From: an uncultured Sphingomonas sp.
GTDB lineage: Bacteria > Pseudomonadota > Alphaproteobacteria > Sphingomonadales > Sphingomonadaceae
Length of the DNA stretch: 46,765 nt
Reading direction: 5' to 3'
NCBI GenBank assembly: GCA_913775315.1
Contig: CAJYIX010000039.1
Location: forward strand, 1 to 46,765
Part shown: piece after piece, positions 20,901-28,712 of the stretch
Numbering within the stretch: position 1 is the stretch's first letter
Layout of the letters: every line of letters begins with the position of its first letter
The notes under the pieces: generated by a model
The model's input: only the letters and a program-made list of their open reading frames with translations
Told to the model about the DNA's origin: nothing
Databases searched by the model: none
Program-made: the position numbers and the translations under genes

Positions 20901-21390
20901 TGAGGCCGCGCACGACGACTCCCGAACCTTCGACCGAGAAGTGGTCGGGATCGTTCGATCCGGCGAAGCGGTTGATCGAGACGCCCGGCACGCGCTGAAG
21001 CGCCTCGGTCACCGAACGATCGGGCAGCGCGCCGATGTCCTGCGCGGTGATCGCGTCGACGACCGTGTCGGCGTTGCGCTTGATGCTCTGCGCGTTGGCC
21101 AGGCTCTGGCGGATGCCGGTAACGACGATGTCTTCGGGCGAACTCTGGTCAGAGGCCGACTGGCCGGCGGGATTATCGGCGGTCGGCGTCGTGGTCGCCC
21201 CGTCCTGCGGCTGGGCGGCCGGAGTCGCGCTTCCCGCGGTCCCCTGGCCGGAAGCGGCACCCGTTTGCGCGAATGCCGGGGTTGCGAGCGCAAAGGTGCA
21301 CACCGCGCCGACCGAAACGCCACACTTCAACAACTTGCCGATTTCGCGCGTCTTGTTACCGCGCAGCGTTTCAGAGCCAGTAATGGCCAT
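17923..21390 (-). CDS. TonB-dependent outer membrane receptor, carbohydrate-locus type
   Basis: This is a 1155-residue outer membrane transporter powered by TonB. A long signal region ends near ALATPAFAQ (about residue 42). A Gly/Pro/Thr-rich linker follows, then the TonB box and plug (SPEDIVVTGIRQSLANAQSI, ALPDRSVTEALQRVPGVSI, VVVRGLNFVRSEFNGR, EGGLAGTVNLNTRKPF). The C-terminal barrel ends in the usual aromatic residue (FSFILRGNF). The size exceeds siderophore receptors (about 700) and fits oligosaccharide receptors of Caulobacter and sphingomonads. A GGGGGGAGAGGA site precedes the ATG. It is divergent from the halogenase operon and convergent with GH10-GH3; oligosaccharide import is inferred from that context. 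Confidence 0.96.
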   Translation of the reverse strand: MAITGSETLRGNKTREIGKLLKCGVSVGAVCTFALATPAFAQTGAASGQGTAGSATPAAQPQDGATTTPTADNPAGQSASDQSSPEDIVVTGIRQSLANAQSIKRNADTVVDAITAQDIGALPDRSVTEALQRVPGVSINRFAGSNDPDHFSVEGSGVVVRGLNFVRSEFNGRSAFAAGIGGQALNFADVPSELLGSVEIYKNATADLIEGGLAGTVNLNTRKPFDNRGFHIGGGVEANYGDFRKKWTPTASLLVSDTFETGIGTFGILANLSYSRIKSRADGIQITNIQTRDGGSAQGANGGGIQCRNPLPGTGDTQGLPPAGTCGFGGTPTGADGLLDQARGPLYAPIGGQFRTQDFDRKRDGQALALQWESTDKRTQIAAQFLRSHSTNAWGEHTFESAPDLSEYNTYPYGCQQNTNGANGGTRAECPTGTTRNYVFGDDGLFQKGYITLPGTGWRSASSGSATTTVPTGGIQQSLSRRQVFEENEVRDFGFNLKHELTEKLSMNLDVDYTYARRENLDVSVFGSTFADQELDLTGNTPVVIPHKPLTLAASWATPNPAMVAASDAQYFQNRDFQFWRAAMDHLEDSRGSEYQIKGDFTYKFDDGSFLNRVKFGARYSERNQTVKYSAYNWGAISEVWSGAPVTFNQGDTSKSDFFAFPNFFRGATPGPVGGYYYNGDLINDYQGSATFFKAQNDIWRGTNGATATNRWVPANERPNAIPGSPYLPDEIQPVNQQDAAAYAMLNFGSDDPLFGNIRLSGNIGVRYVSTNIRSEGRIGVPTREALGIVDPFTRTAIDPVTGQTIFTGRCDPRVPDGAPAGTPPSRPGGICNLGAAAYAQLQQFATGQTVSDVARNDYDYFLPSFNLKLGLSRDLVARFAVSKVLTRPDLANIRNFIGVTTDPNSGAATATAGNPFLKPATAWQFDATLEWYFARVGSITVNGFYKAVDNFFYSSLITRNITSNGVTIPVLIRGPANFDGTGKIKGVEVSYQQTFDFLPGLLSGLGFNGNYSYIESQGLPNSFLNGGTPSNSSPITPGNLPLEGLSKHNVNATVFYEKGPVSLRAAYNWRSRFLLTAADVIFPYTSIYNDETGQLDASAFINLNKYIKIGVQGVNLTNESTRTLQAYTGNPDQLAPRSYFINDRRFSFILRGNF

Positions 21391-21477
21391 GATCCTCTCC
21401 CCCCGTTAGCACCTGACATGTTGACCATGCCTTATCGCGAACAGTAATCGCGCTTCCGGGCGTTGAGCAAGCGATTT

Positions 21478-21491
21478 TGTTTGCGGTAACA
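21478..21491. promoter_or_regulatory. candidate LacI-family operator between receptor and halogenase operon
   Basis: TGTTTGCGGTAACA has TGTT/AACA outer arms and a central CG, the shape of a LacI-family site. On the minus strand it reads TGTTACCGCAAACA, matching 11 of 14 positions of the site before the xylanase (TTTTACCGCTACCA). It is 87 bp before the receptor ATG and 132 bp before the first halogenase, so it could serve both directions. Confidence 0.5.
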
Positions 21492-21525
21492 TCGCCAAGG
21501 GTTTGCATACGAAATCATCGAATTG

Positions 21526-21545
21526 ATGTTGCAAACGTGCAACAT
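21526..21545. promoter_or_regulatory. 20-bp inverted repeat in the divergent control region
   Basis: ATGTTGCAAACGTGCAACAT has two perfect 8-bp arms around AACG. It lies 78 bp before the first halogenase start and 135 bp before the receptor start. The symmetry suggests a dimeric regulator. It is distinct from the LacI-type site 34 bp to the left, so two regulators may act here. No regulator gene is nearby. Confidence 0.45.
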
Positions 21546-21623
21546 GCAGTCATTCGCCGCGGCTTGACGCCCGCAGCATGATGGCCGAGCCAATGCACGG
21601 GAGAGGGCTTCGAGGCACCAGAA

Positions 21624-23135
21624 ATGACGGACTGGCGCGCACAGCGGGTCGTGATCGTGGGGGGCGGCACATCGGGTTGGATGGCGGCGGCGGCACTTGC
21701 ACGCCTGCTGCCGAAACGCTGCTCGATCCACCTCGTCGAATCGGAAGCGATCGGCATCGTCGGCGTGGGCGAGGCGACGCTGCCGCACATCCGCCACTTC
21801 AACGAACGGCTGGGGATCGCGGAGGCCGATTTCATGCGCTGGACCCGCGCGACGTTCAAACTCGGCATCGAGTTTCGCGACTGGGGGCGGGTCGGCGACA
21901 GCTATGTCCACCCGTTCGGCACGTTCGGCCGGGGGACGGGCGAGGTCGATTTTCACCACTATTGGACGCGCGCCCGGCTGGAGGGGCGCGACGTGCCGCC
22001 GCTCGAGCAATTCTCGGTCGCGTGCATGATGGCGCGGATGGGCAAGTTCGCGCCGCCCGGCGATCCCGCGAGCCTCGCCGGCACCTTCGGCTATGCCTAT
22101 CAGTTCGACGCCGTGCTCTTCGCCCCCTATCTGCGCGCCATCGCGGAGGGGATGGGCGCGATGCGGACCGAGGGGCGCGTGGTCGACGTCGAGCTCGACG
22201 GGACCAGCGGCGATATCCGCGCGATCCTGCTCGAAGGGGGCAAGCGGATCGAGGGCGATCTGTTCGTCGACTGCTCCGGCTTTCGCTCGCTCCTCCTGGG
22301 CGAGGCGCTCGGCGAGCCGTTCCAGGACTGGTCGCGCTGGCTGCCCGCGGACCGCGCGGCGGCGATGCCGTGCCGGACACGCACCGACGTGACGCCCTAT
22401 ACCAGCGCGATCGCGATGCCCGCGGGCTGGCGCTGGCGCATCCCGCTCCAGCACCGCACCGGCAACGGCTATGTCTATTCGAGCGCGTTCGTGTCGGACG
22501 ACGAGGCCGCATCCGCGATCGAGGCGGCGGTCGAGGGCGAGCCGATGGCCTCCCCCCGCCTCCTCCGTTTCCGCGCGGGGCGGCGCGAGCGCAGCTGGGT
22601 GTGCAACTGCGTCGCGGTCGGGCTGGCGAGCGGGTTCCTGGAGCCGCTCGAGTCGACGAGCATCTACCTCGTCCAGCAGGCGATCACCGCGCTGGTCGAG
22701 CTGTGGCCGGAGAACGATATCGCCGATGCCGACCGGGACGAGTTCAACCGGATCATCGACCTCGAATACGACCGCATCCGCGACTTTCTGATCCTCCATT
22801 ACCACGCGACCGAGCGCGACGATTCGGACTTTTGGAACTACGTCCGCACCATGCCGATCCCCGACAGCCTCGCCGAGAAGATCGAGCTGTTCCGCCGACG
22901 GGGGCGCGTCGTGAAGTATCGCGAGGGCGTGTTCCTCGATGCCAGCTGGGTCGCTGTCTATCTCGGCCAGCGCGTGGTGCCGGAGGGATTCGATCCGCGC
23001 GCCGCCCTGCCCCCGCAAGCCGATTTGCTGCGCAGCATGAGCGCGCTTCGCGACGAGGTTTCGACAACCGCCGCGGCGATGCCGGGGCATCTCGACTTCA
23101 TTCACCGCTATTGCCCGATGGCGGAAGCGGCGTGA
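21624..23135 (+). CDS. tryptophan-halogenase-family flavoprotein 1, catalytic residues intact
   Basis: Flavin-dependent halogenases use FADH2, O2 and halide to make HOX, which a Lys guides onto indoles or other aromatics. The FAD motif is GGGTSGWM (13-20) and the second FAD site GVGEAT (47-52). The catalytic Lys is Lys79 in TFKLGIEF. The family motif WRWRIP is at 269-274. Glu343-Ser344-Thr345 in EPLESTSI give the catalytic Glu and chloride site. At 503 residues it is normal. It is first of six genes; its stop overlaps gene 2 by 4 bp. The substrate is unknown: relatives in sugar loci are annotated by homology only. Confidence 0.93.
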   Translation: MTDWRAQRVVIVGGGTSGWMAAAALARLLPKRCSIHLVESEAIGIVGVGEATLPHIRHFNERLGIAEADFMRWTRATFKLGIEFRDWGRVGDSYVHPFGTFGRGTGEVDFHHYWTRARLEGRDVPPLEQFSVACMMARMGKFAPPGDPASLAGTFGYAYQFDAVLFAPYLRAIAEGMGAMRTEGRVVDVELDGTSGDIRAILLEGGKRIEGDLFVDCSGFRSLLLGEALGEPFQDWSRWLPADRAAAMPCRTRTDVTPYTSAIAMPAGWRWRIPLQHRTGNGYVYSSAFVSDDEAASAIEAAVEGEPMASPRLLRFRAGRRERSWVCNCVAVGLASGFLEPLESTSIYLVQQAITALVELWPENDIADADRDEFNRIIDLEYDRIRDFLILHYHATERDDSDFWNYVRTMPIPDSLAEKIELFRRRGRVVKYREGVFLDASWVAVYLGQRVVPEGFDPRAALPPQADLLRSMSALRDEVSTTAAAMPGHLDFIHRYCPMAEAA

Positions 23136-24556
23136 GCAGCGGGCCGATGCGGTCGGTCGTCGTCGCGGGCGGCGGCATCACCGGCTGGGCGGCGGCGGCG
23201 GCGCTCAAGCGGCGGCTGCCGCATCTCGACGTCACGATCCTGCCGCTCACGCCGCCCGAGGACGCCTTTGCCGACCGGCTGCCGGCAACGCTGCCGTCGG
23301 TGCTCGCCTTTCACGGCGACCTCGGCCTGTCGGAAGCGGACGCCATCGTCCGCACGCGCGCGGCGTTCAGGCTGGGAACTCGCTTCGTCGGCTGGGCAGA
23401 GGGGCTGCCCGACTATGTCCACAGCTATGGCGCGCACGGGCAGGCGATCGCGGGGTCGGCCTTTCACCAGCACTGGCTTCGCACCGGCGACGCGCCGTTC
23501 GATCGCTACGCCCCCGCCGCAGCGCTGGGGCGGCAGGGGCGCTTCCTGCTACCCGGCGAGCCGCCCGTTGACGGGTATGAGTACGGCCTCGTCCTCGACC
23601 TGTCCGCTCAGACCGCGATGCTGCGTGCCTTTGCCCGGCACCTCGGCGTGCGAGAGGCGGTGAGCAAACTGAGAAGCGTGCGTCACCGCGTGGACGGCTG
23701 CGTCGAGGCGATCGAGACCGAAGCCGGGCCGCTTGTCGCCGACCTGTTCGTCGATGCGACCGGCCCCGACGCGACGCTACGCTCGGCGGTCGGGGGAGAC
23801 CGCACCGACTGGCAACGCTGGCTTCCCTGCGACCGGCTGGCGATCGATGCAGCACCGACGACCGCCCCGCCCGCCTCGCTCGATATGGTCGAGGCCATCG
23901 ACGCGGGCTGGCGCTTCCGTATCGAGGGCGCCGTGCAGACCACGACCGGCACCTGCTGGTCGAGCGCGCATAACCCGCGTGGTGACGGCATCGGCTTTGC
24001 CGCGGGCAGCCATGCCGAGCCCTGGTCGAAGAACGTCGTCGCGATCGGCGACGCGGCCACCGTCGTCGAGCCGCTAGAATGGACCAACCTGCATCTGGCG
24101 CTCAGCGGCATCGACCGGCTGGTGACGATGATGCCCGATCGCGACTGCGCGCCAGTCGAGATCGCCGAGTTCAACCGGCAGGCGCGCGACGAGGCGACGC
24201 GGGTGCGCGACTTCCTCCTCCTCCACTATGTCACCGCACGCCGGCCCGATCCGTTCTGGTGCGACATGGCGGCGATCGAGCCGCCCGACACACTTGCCCA
24301 TACGCTGACCCAGTTTACCGAGCGCGGCCGCCTTCCCTTCTATGAGGAGGAGACGTTCGCGCGCGATTCGTGGCTCGCGGTGCTGATCGGTCAGGGCGTG
24401 CGCCCGCGCCGGATCGACCCGATGGTCGAGGCGATCGATCCCGCACCGATCGCGGCCGGCATGGCCCGCCACCGCGAGGCCTTGGCCGCCGCCGCCGGCC
24501 GCGCGCCCACCCATGCCGCCTTTCTCCAGGCGCTCCACCGACAGGTCCTTTCATGA
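23132..24556 (+). CDS. tryptophan-halogenase-family flavoprotein 2, degenerate active site
   Basis: The same fold as its neighbours but altered at each key site. The first FAD motif is kept (AGGGITGWA, 12-20). The GVGEAT loop is replaced by FADRLPATLP. The catalytic Lys position is Arg80 (AAFRLGTRF). The WRWRIP motif reads WRFRIE (260-265). The EST triad reads Glu316-Trp317-Thr318 (EPLEWTNL). At 474 residues it is slightly short. It should bind FAD, but halogenation by the standard route is unlikely. The GTG at 23132 overlaps the upstream stop (GTGA); an ATG at 23147 is an alternative. The reading frame is intact and coupled on both sides, so it is not a decaying pseudogene. Confidence 0.9.
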   Translation: MSSGPMRSVVVAGGGITGWAAAAALKRRLPHLDVTILPLTPPEDAFADRLPATLPSVLAFHGDLGLSEADAIVRTRAAFRLGTRFVGWAEGLPDYVHSYGAHGQAIAGSAFHQHWLRTGDAPFDRYAPAAALGRQGRFLLPGEPPVDGYEYGLVLDLSAQTAMLRAFARHLGVREAVSKLRSVRHRVDGCVEAIETEAGPLVADLFVDATGPDATLRSAVGGDRTDWQRWLPCDRLAIDAAPTTAPPASLDMVEAIDAGWRFRIEGAVQTTTGTCWSSAHNPRGDGIGFAAGSHAEPWSKNVVAIGDAATVVEPLEWTNLHLALSGIDRLVTMMPDRDCAPVEIAEFNRQARDEATRVRDFLLLHYVTARRPDPFWCDMAAIEPPDTLAHTLTQFTERGRLPFYEEETFARDSWLAVLIGQGVRPRRIDPMVEAIDPAPIAAGMARHREALAAAAGRAPTHAAFLQALHRQVLS

Positions 24557-26148
24557 ACGAGCATACCATCCGCAACGTCGTCATCGTCGGCGGCGGCACC
24601 GCCGGCTGGATGGCGGCGGCGGCGTTCTCGCGCTTTCTCGCCAACGGCGTCACGCGGATCACGCTGGTCGAATCGGACGAGATCGGCACCGTGGGCGTGG
24701 GCGAGGCGACGATCCCGCCGATCCTCACCTTCAACCGGATGCTCGGCATCGACGAGGGCGAGTTCCTTCGCGAAACCGCGGGCACGTTCAAGCTGGGCAT
24801 CGAGTTCGTGGACTGGGGTGGCCTCGGCGAGCGCTATTTCCACCCGTTCGGCTTCCACGGCCGCGACCTTCAAGGCGTGCATTTCCACCAGCTCTGGCTG
24901 CGCGAGCGGGCGCGCCGGCCGATCCCCGATATCTCCGCCTGGTCGATGAGCGCGGTCGCCGCCGCCGCGGGCAAGTTCGGCCGCCCCGCCCCCGACGCGC
25001 AGTCGGCGATCAAGGACCTGCTCTACGCCTTCCATTTCGATGCCGGCCGCTATGCCGCGTTCCTGCGCCGCTATGCCGAGCGCGGCGGTGTCACCCGGAT
25101 CGAAGGGAAGGTCGAGCACGTCGAAACCCGGCCCGCCGACGGCCATGTCGCGTCGGTGACCCTCGCGGACGGCCAGCGGATCGAGGGCGACCTGTTCGTC
25201 GACTGCTCGGGCTTTCGCGGGCTCTTGATCGAGGAGGCGCTCGGCACCGGGTACGACGACTGGACTCGCTGGCTGCCTGCCGATCGCGCCGTCGCGGTCC
25301 CCTGCGCGCTGCCGGCCGAGCCCGATCCCTTCACGCGCGCCACCGCCCGCGGGTCGGGCTGGCAATGGCGCATCCCGCTGCAGCACCGGATGGGCAACGG
25401 CCTCGTCTATTCGAGCCGGTTCATCGACGACGACGCGGCGGAGGCCGAACTGCTGGCGAACCTCGAGGGCGAGCCACTTGCCGACCCGCGCCGCATCCGC
25501 TTCACCACCGGGCGGCGGCGGCAGTGCTGGAACCGGAACGTCGTCGCATTGGGCCTGTCGAGCGGGTTCATCGAGCCGCTCGAATCCACCTCGATCCACT
25601 TCATCCAGTCCGGCATCGCGCGGCTGATCGCGCTGTTCCCCGACCTGCGTTTCGATCCGATCGAGCGCGATGAATATAACCGCCAGATGCGCGACCTCTA
25701 TGAGGACGTGCGCGATTTCGTGGTGCTGCATTACAAGGCGACGCGGCGCAGCGACACGGCCTTCTGGAACCACTGCCGCACGATGGACGTGCCCGAGAGC
25801 CTCCAACGCAAGATAGACCTGTTCCGCGCCAAGGGCCGCTTGTTCCGCGAGGGGCAGGAGCTGTTTGCGACGACCAGTTGGGTTGCCGTATGCCTCGGCC
25901 AGCATATCGTGCCCGAAACGCACGAGCCCGCCGCCGACGCCCTGGACGAGGAGAAGGTCGCCGCCGCGCTGGCGCAGATGTACGAGGAATATCAAGCCGT
26001 GGCCCAGCGCCTGCCCACCCATGCCGAGTTCATCGCGAAAAGCGGTGCCGCTTCCCCGCTCGCCGCGCCGAAGCCCGTCGAACCCGCGCTCCCGACCTTC
26101 TCGTTCGAGAACGAGACGCCGTTCGCCGACCGGAACTTCAGCCTGTGA
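24553..26148 (+). CDS. tryptophan-halogenase-family flavoprotein 3, catalytic residues intact
   Basis: At 531 residues it is the longest of the four. FAD motif GGGTAGWM (13-20), GVGEAT (48-53), catalytic Lys80 in TFKLGIEF, WQWRIPLQ and EPLESTSIHF are all present, so chemistry is probably retained. The C-terminus has an extra Pro/Ala-rich tail of about 30 residues ending FADRNFSL, not seen in the paralogues. The ATG at 24553 overlaps the upstream stop (ATGA), and its own stop overlaps the GTG of gene 4. It looks closest by eye to gene 4, which suggests local duplication. Confidence 0.93.
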   Translation: MNEHTIRNVVIVGGGTAGWMAAAAFSRFLANGVTRITLVESDEIGTVGVGEATIPPILTFNRMLGIDEGEFLRETAGTFKLGIEFVDWGGLGERYFHPFGFHGRDLQGVHFHQLWLRERARRPIPDISAWSMSAVAAAAGKFGRPAPDAQSAIKDLLYAFHFDAGRYAAFLRRYAERGGVTRIEGKVEHVETRPADGHVASVTLADGQRIEGDLFVDCSGFRGLLIEEALGTGYDDWTRWLPADRAVAVPCALPAEPDPFTRATARGSGWQWRIPLQHRMGNGLVYSSRFIDDDAAEAELLANLEGEPLADPRRIRFTTGRRRQCWNRNVVALGLSSGFIEPLESTSIHFIQSGIARLIALFPDLRFDPIERDEYNRQMRDLYEDVRDFVVLHYKATRRSDTAFWNHCRTMDVPESLQRKIDLFRAKGRLFREGQELFATTSWVAVCLGQHIVPETHEPAADALDEEKVAAALAQMYEEYQAVAQRLPTHAEFIAKSGAASPLAAPKPVEPALPTFSFENETPFADRNFSL

Positions 26149-27677
26149 GGGACGACGCGATCCGGAAGGTCGTGATCGTCGGCGGCGGCACCGCCGGGTG
26201 GATGACCGCGGCGGGCATCTCGCGTGTCGTCGGCGAACTGCCGGGCCTTCAGATCGAGCTCGTCGAATCCGAGGAGATCGGCACCGTCGGCGTCGGTGAG
26301 GCGACGATTCCGCAAATCTGCCTCTACAACGCGATGCTCGGCTTCGACGAGGCCGAGTTCGTGCGGGAAACGCACGCGACCTACAAGCTCGGCATCGAGT
26401 TCGTCGACTGGACGCGGATCGGCCACCGCTATGTCCACCCGTTCGGTTTCTACGGCATCGACATGGGCGGCATCCATTTCCACCATCACTGGCTGAAGGC
26501 GCGGATGCTGGGCGACCGCACGCCTCTGGATGCCTATTCATTGAGCTGCGTCGCGGGACAGGCGGGCAGGTTCGCGCATCCCCGCCCCGACCAGCCTAAT
26601 TCGCCGCTGTCGAAGATCGGCTACGCATTCCAGTTCGATGCCGCGCTCTATGCCCGCTATCTGCGCAAGCTCGCCGAACGCTGGGGCGTGACGCGTACCG
26701 AGGGGCGGATCGTCGACGTGCTGAAGGACGACGAGAGCGGCCACGTGACCGCCGTCGTCCTGGCCGACGGGCGGCGGGTCGAGGGCGAACTGTTCATCGA
26801 CTGCTCGGGCTTTCGCGGCCTGTTGATCGAGGGGGCGATGGGCGCGGGGTTCGAGGACTGGTCGAACTGGCTCCCCTGCGACCGCGCGCTGGCGGTGCCG
26901 TGCGAATCGAGCGGCGACCGCCTGCCGATCACGCGCGCCACCGCGCGCCCGGCGGGCTGGCAATGGCGCATCCCGCTCCAGCACCGCACCGGCAACGGAT
27001 ACGTCTATTCGAGCGCGCATGTATCGGATGACGAGGCGGCGGCGACGCTACTCGCCAATCTCGACGGCGCCCCGCTCGCCGAACCGCGCCCGCTCCGCTT
27101 CAAGGCGGGCCACCGGCGAGAGGCGTGGAAGGGCAATGTCGTGTCGCTGGGGCTGGCGGGCGGGTTCCTTGAACCGCTCGAATCGACGAGCATTCACCTC
27201 GTCCAGTCGGGCATCGCGCGGCTGATGACCTTGTGGCCGACTAGGGGGTTCGATCCGGTCGAGATTGCGCGGTTCAATGCCGAGACGGCGCAGGAATATG
27301 TCGACATCCGCGACTTCCTGATCCTCCATTACACCGCGACCGAGCGCGACGACACGCCCTTCTGGGACTATTGCCGCACGCTGACCCCGCCCGACGGCCT
27401 CGCCTACAAGCTCGACATGTTCCGGCGGAACGGCCGCATCTTTCGCGAGCATGAGGAACTGTTCACCGAAACGAGCTGGCTGTCGGTGATGGCGGGCCAG
27501 GGGATCGAGCCGCAGGGCTATCACCCCGTCGCCGACCTGTTGCCCGATACCGAGACGCTCGATCGCCTTAAGCACATCCGCGAGGTGGTGGCGCAGACCG
27601 CGGCGGCGATGCCCGACCACGAGGGGTTCCTGCGCCGCATCGGCTGCGACCTCACGCCGCTCCGGCGCGCGTCGTGA
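26145..27677 (+). CDS. tryptophan-halogenase-family flavoprotein 4, catalytic residues intact
   Basis: The 510-residue product has GGGTAGWM (13-20), GVGEAT (49-54), catalytic Lys81 in TYKLGIEF, WQWRIPLQ and EPLESTSIHL. The region RTGNGYVYSS is nearly the same as in paralogue 1. The GTG start at 26145 overlaps the upstream stop by 4 bp; the stop overlaps the GTG of the oxygenase gene in the same way. No flavin reductase, needed to supply FADH2, is encoded in the cluster, so a general cellular reductase would have to serve all copies. Confidence 0.93.
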   Translation: MRDDAIRKVVIVGGGTAGWMTAAGISRVVGELPGLQIELVESEEIGTVGVGEATIPQICLYNAMLGFDEAEFVRETHATYKLGIEFVDWTRIGHRYVHPFGFYGIDMGGIHFHHHWLKARMLGDRTPLDAYSLSCVAGQAGRFAHPRPDQPNSPLSKIGYAFQFDAALYARYLRKLAERWGVTRTEGRIVDVLKDDESGHVTAVVLADGRRVEGELFIDCSGFRGLLIEGAMGAGFEDWSNWLPCDRALAVPCESSGDRLPITRATARPAGWQWRIPLQHRTGNGYVYSSAHVSDDEAAATLLANLDGAPLAEPRPLRFKAGHRREAWKGNVVSLGLAGGFLEPLESTSIHLVQSGIARLMTLWPTRGFDPVEIARFNAETAQEYVDIRDFLILHYTATERDDTPFWDYCRTLTPPDGLAYKLDMFRRNGRIFREHEELFTETSWLSVMAGQGIEPQGYHPVADLLPDTETLDRLKHIREVVAQTAAAMPDHEGFLRRIGCDLTPLRRAS

Positions 27678-28699
27678 CCGCGCTGCCCCCGCCCGCGCCG
27701 ATCCGCGAAGTGACGGGGCTGACGCGCGCGATCTTCGATGCCGAGGTGCGTCCCGCCGGTGAGCCGGTCGTGATCCGCGGGCTGGGCGCCGACTGGCCGG
27801 TGGTGCGCGCCGCGCGCGAGGGGGACGCGGCGCTGATCGCCTATCTCAAGCGGTTCAGTCACGACCGGCCCGTCAACGCGATCGTCGGCACGCCGGAGAT
27901 CGAGGGGCGGTTCGGCTATACCGACGACCTCACCGCGCTCAATTTCAATCGCGGCCAGTCGCCGCTGGGTCCGTTCCTCGACCGCCTGCTTCGCGACCGC
28001 GAGCACCCCCGCCCTTATGCGATGGCGGTCCAGTCGATCCCCGCTTCGGAGCTAGTGCCGGGGTTCGAGCGCGAGAACGGGCACGATCTGGTCGACGCGT
28101 CGATCGTGCCGCGGCTGTGGCTGGGCAACGCGATCCGGGTGGCGACGCATTACGACTTGCAGGAAAATATCGGCGTCGTCGTCGCCGGTCGCCGGCGGTT
28201 CACGCTGTTCCCGCCCGATCAGGTCGCGAACCTCTATATGGGGCCGCTCGAACTGACGCCCGCTGGCACGCCCGTCAGCCTCGTCGATCCCGCCGCCCCC
28301 GACCTCGATCGTTTCCCGCGCTTTGCCGAGGCGGCAAAGACGGCGCGGACGGCGACCTTGGCGCCGGGCGACGCGATCTACATCCCCTTTCACTGGTGGC
28401 ACGCGGTCGATTCGCTGGGGTCGGTCAACATCCTGATGAACTGGTGGTGGAGCCCCGCCGCGAAGCCCCCCGCCGCGGCCTATGACGCACTGCTCCATTC
28501 GCTGCTCGCGCTCGGCTCGCTGCCAGACGACCAGCGCGCGGCGTGGCGGACGATGTTCGATCACCTCGTCTTCCGCCCCGATCGCGATCCGGCCGAGCAC
28601 CTGCCGGCCAATGTCCGCGGCGTACTTGGTGACATCGACGGCGAACTCGCTGCACGCATCCGATCGACGCTGGCGCACCAGCTTACCCAACCGACCTGA
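27674..28699 (+). CDS. JmjC/cupin_8-type Fe(II)/2-oxoglutarate oxygenase
   Basis: The 341-residue protein resembles FIH-type cupin-like oxygenases, which hydroxylate protein side chains or small molecules. The iron ligands are visible: His159 and Asp161 in ATHYDLQENI, and His243 in PFHWWHAVDS. The stretch AGRRRFTLFPP fits the 2-oxoglutarate-binding strand. GEPVVIRGLGADWPVV at 29-44 is the usual N-terminal signature. The GTG overlaps the stop of halogenase 4 by 4 bp. Such proteins recur beside TonB receptors and halogenase-like genes in sphingomonads (recalled). The substrate is unknown; a partner flavoprotein product or a surface protein are possibilities. Confidence 0.9.
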   Translation: MTALPPPAPIREVTGLTRAIFDAEVRPAGEPVVIRGLGADWPVVRAAREGDAALIAYLKRFSHDRPVNAIVGTPEIEGRFGYTDDLTALNFNRGQSPLGPFLDRLLRDREHPRPYAMAVQSIPASELVPGFERENGHDLVDASIVPRLWLGNAIRVATHYDLQENIGVVVAGRRRFTLFPPDQVANLYMGPLELTPAGTPVSLVDPAAPDLDRFPRFAEAAKTARTATLAPGDAIYIPFHWWHAVDSLGSVNILMNWWWSPAAKPPAAAYDALLHSLLALGSLPDDQRAAWRTMFDHLVFRPDRDPAEHLPANVRGVLGDIDGELAARIRSTLAHQLTQPT

Positions 28700-28712
28700 G
28701 GAGCGATTGCCG

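Noticed and set aside
19633-21447. 604-codon open frame antisense to the TonB-dependent receptor
   Set aside because: Mirror of receptor codons; no domain, no credible start.
23132-24556. Reading the second halogenase as a pseudogene
   Set aside because: The frame is uninterrupted, coupled to both neighbours and keeps the FAD-binding glycine motif; only catalytic sites differ.
24391-26541. 716-codon open frame antisense to halogenases 3 and 4
   Set aside because: High GC gives long antisense frames; the Arg/Ala/Gly-rich product has no motif and the plus-strand genes are clear families.
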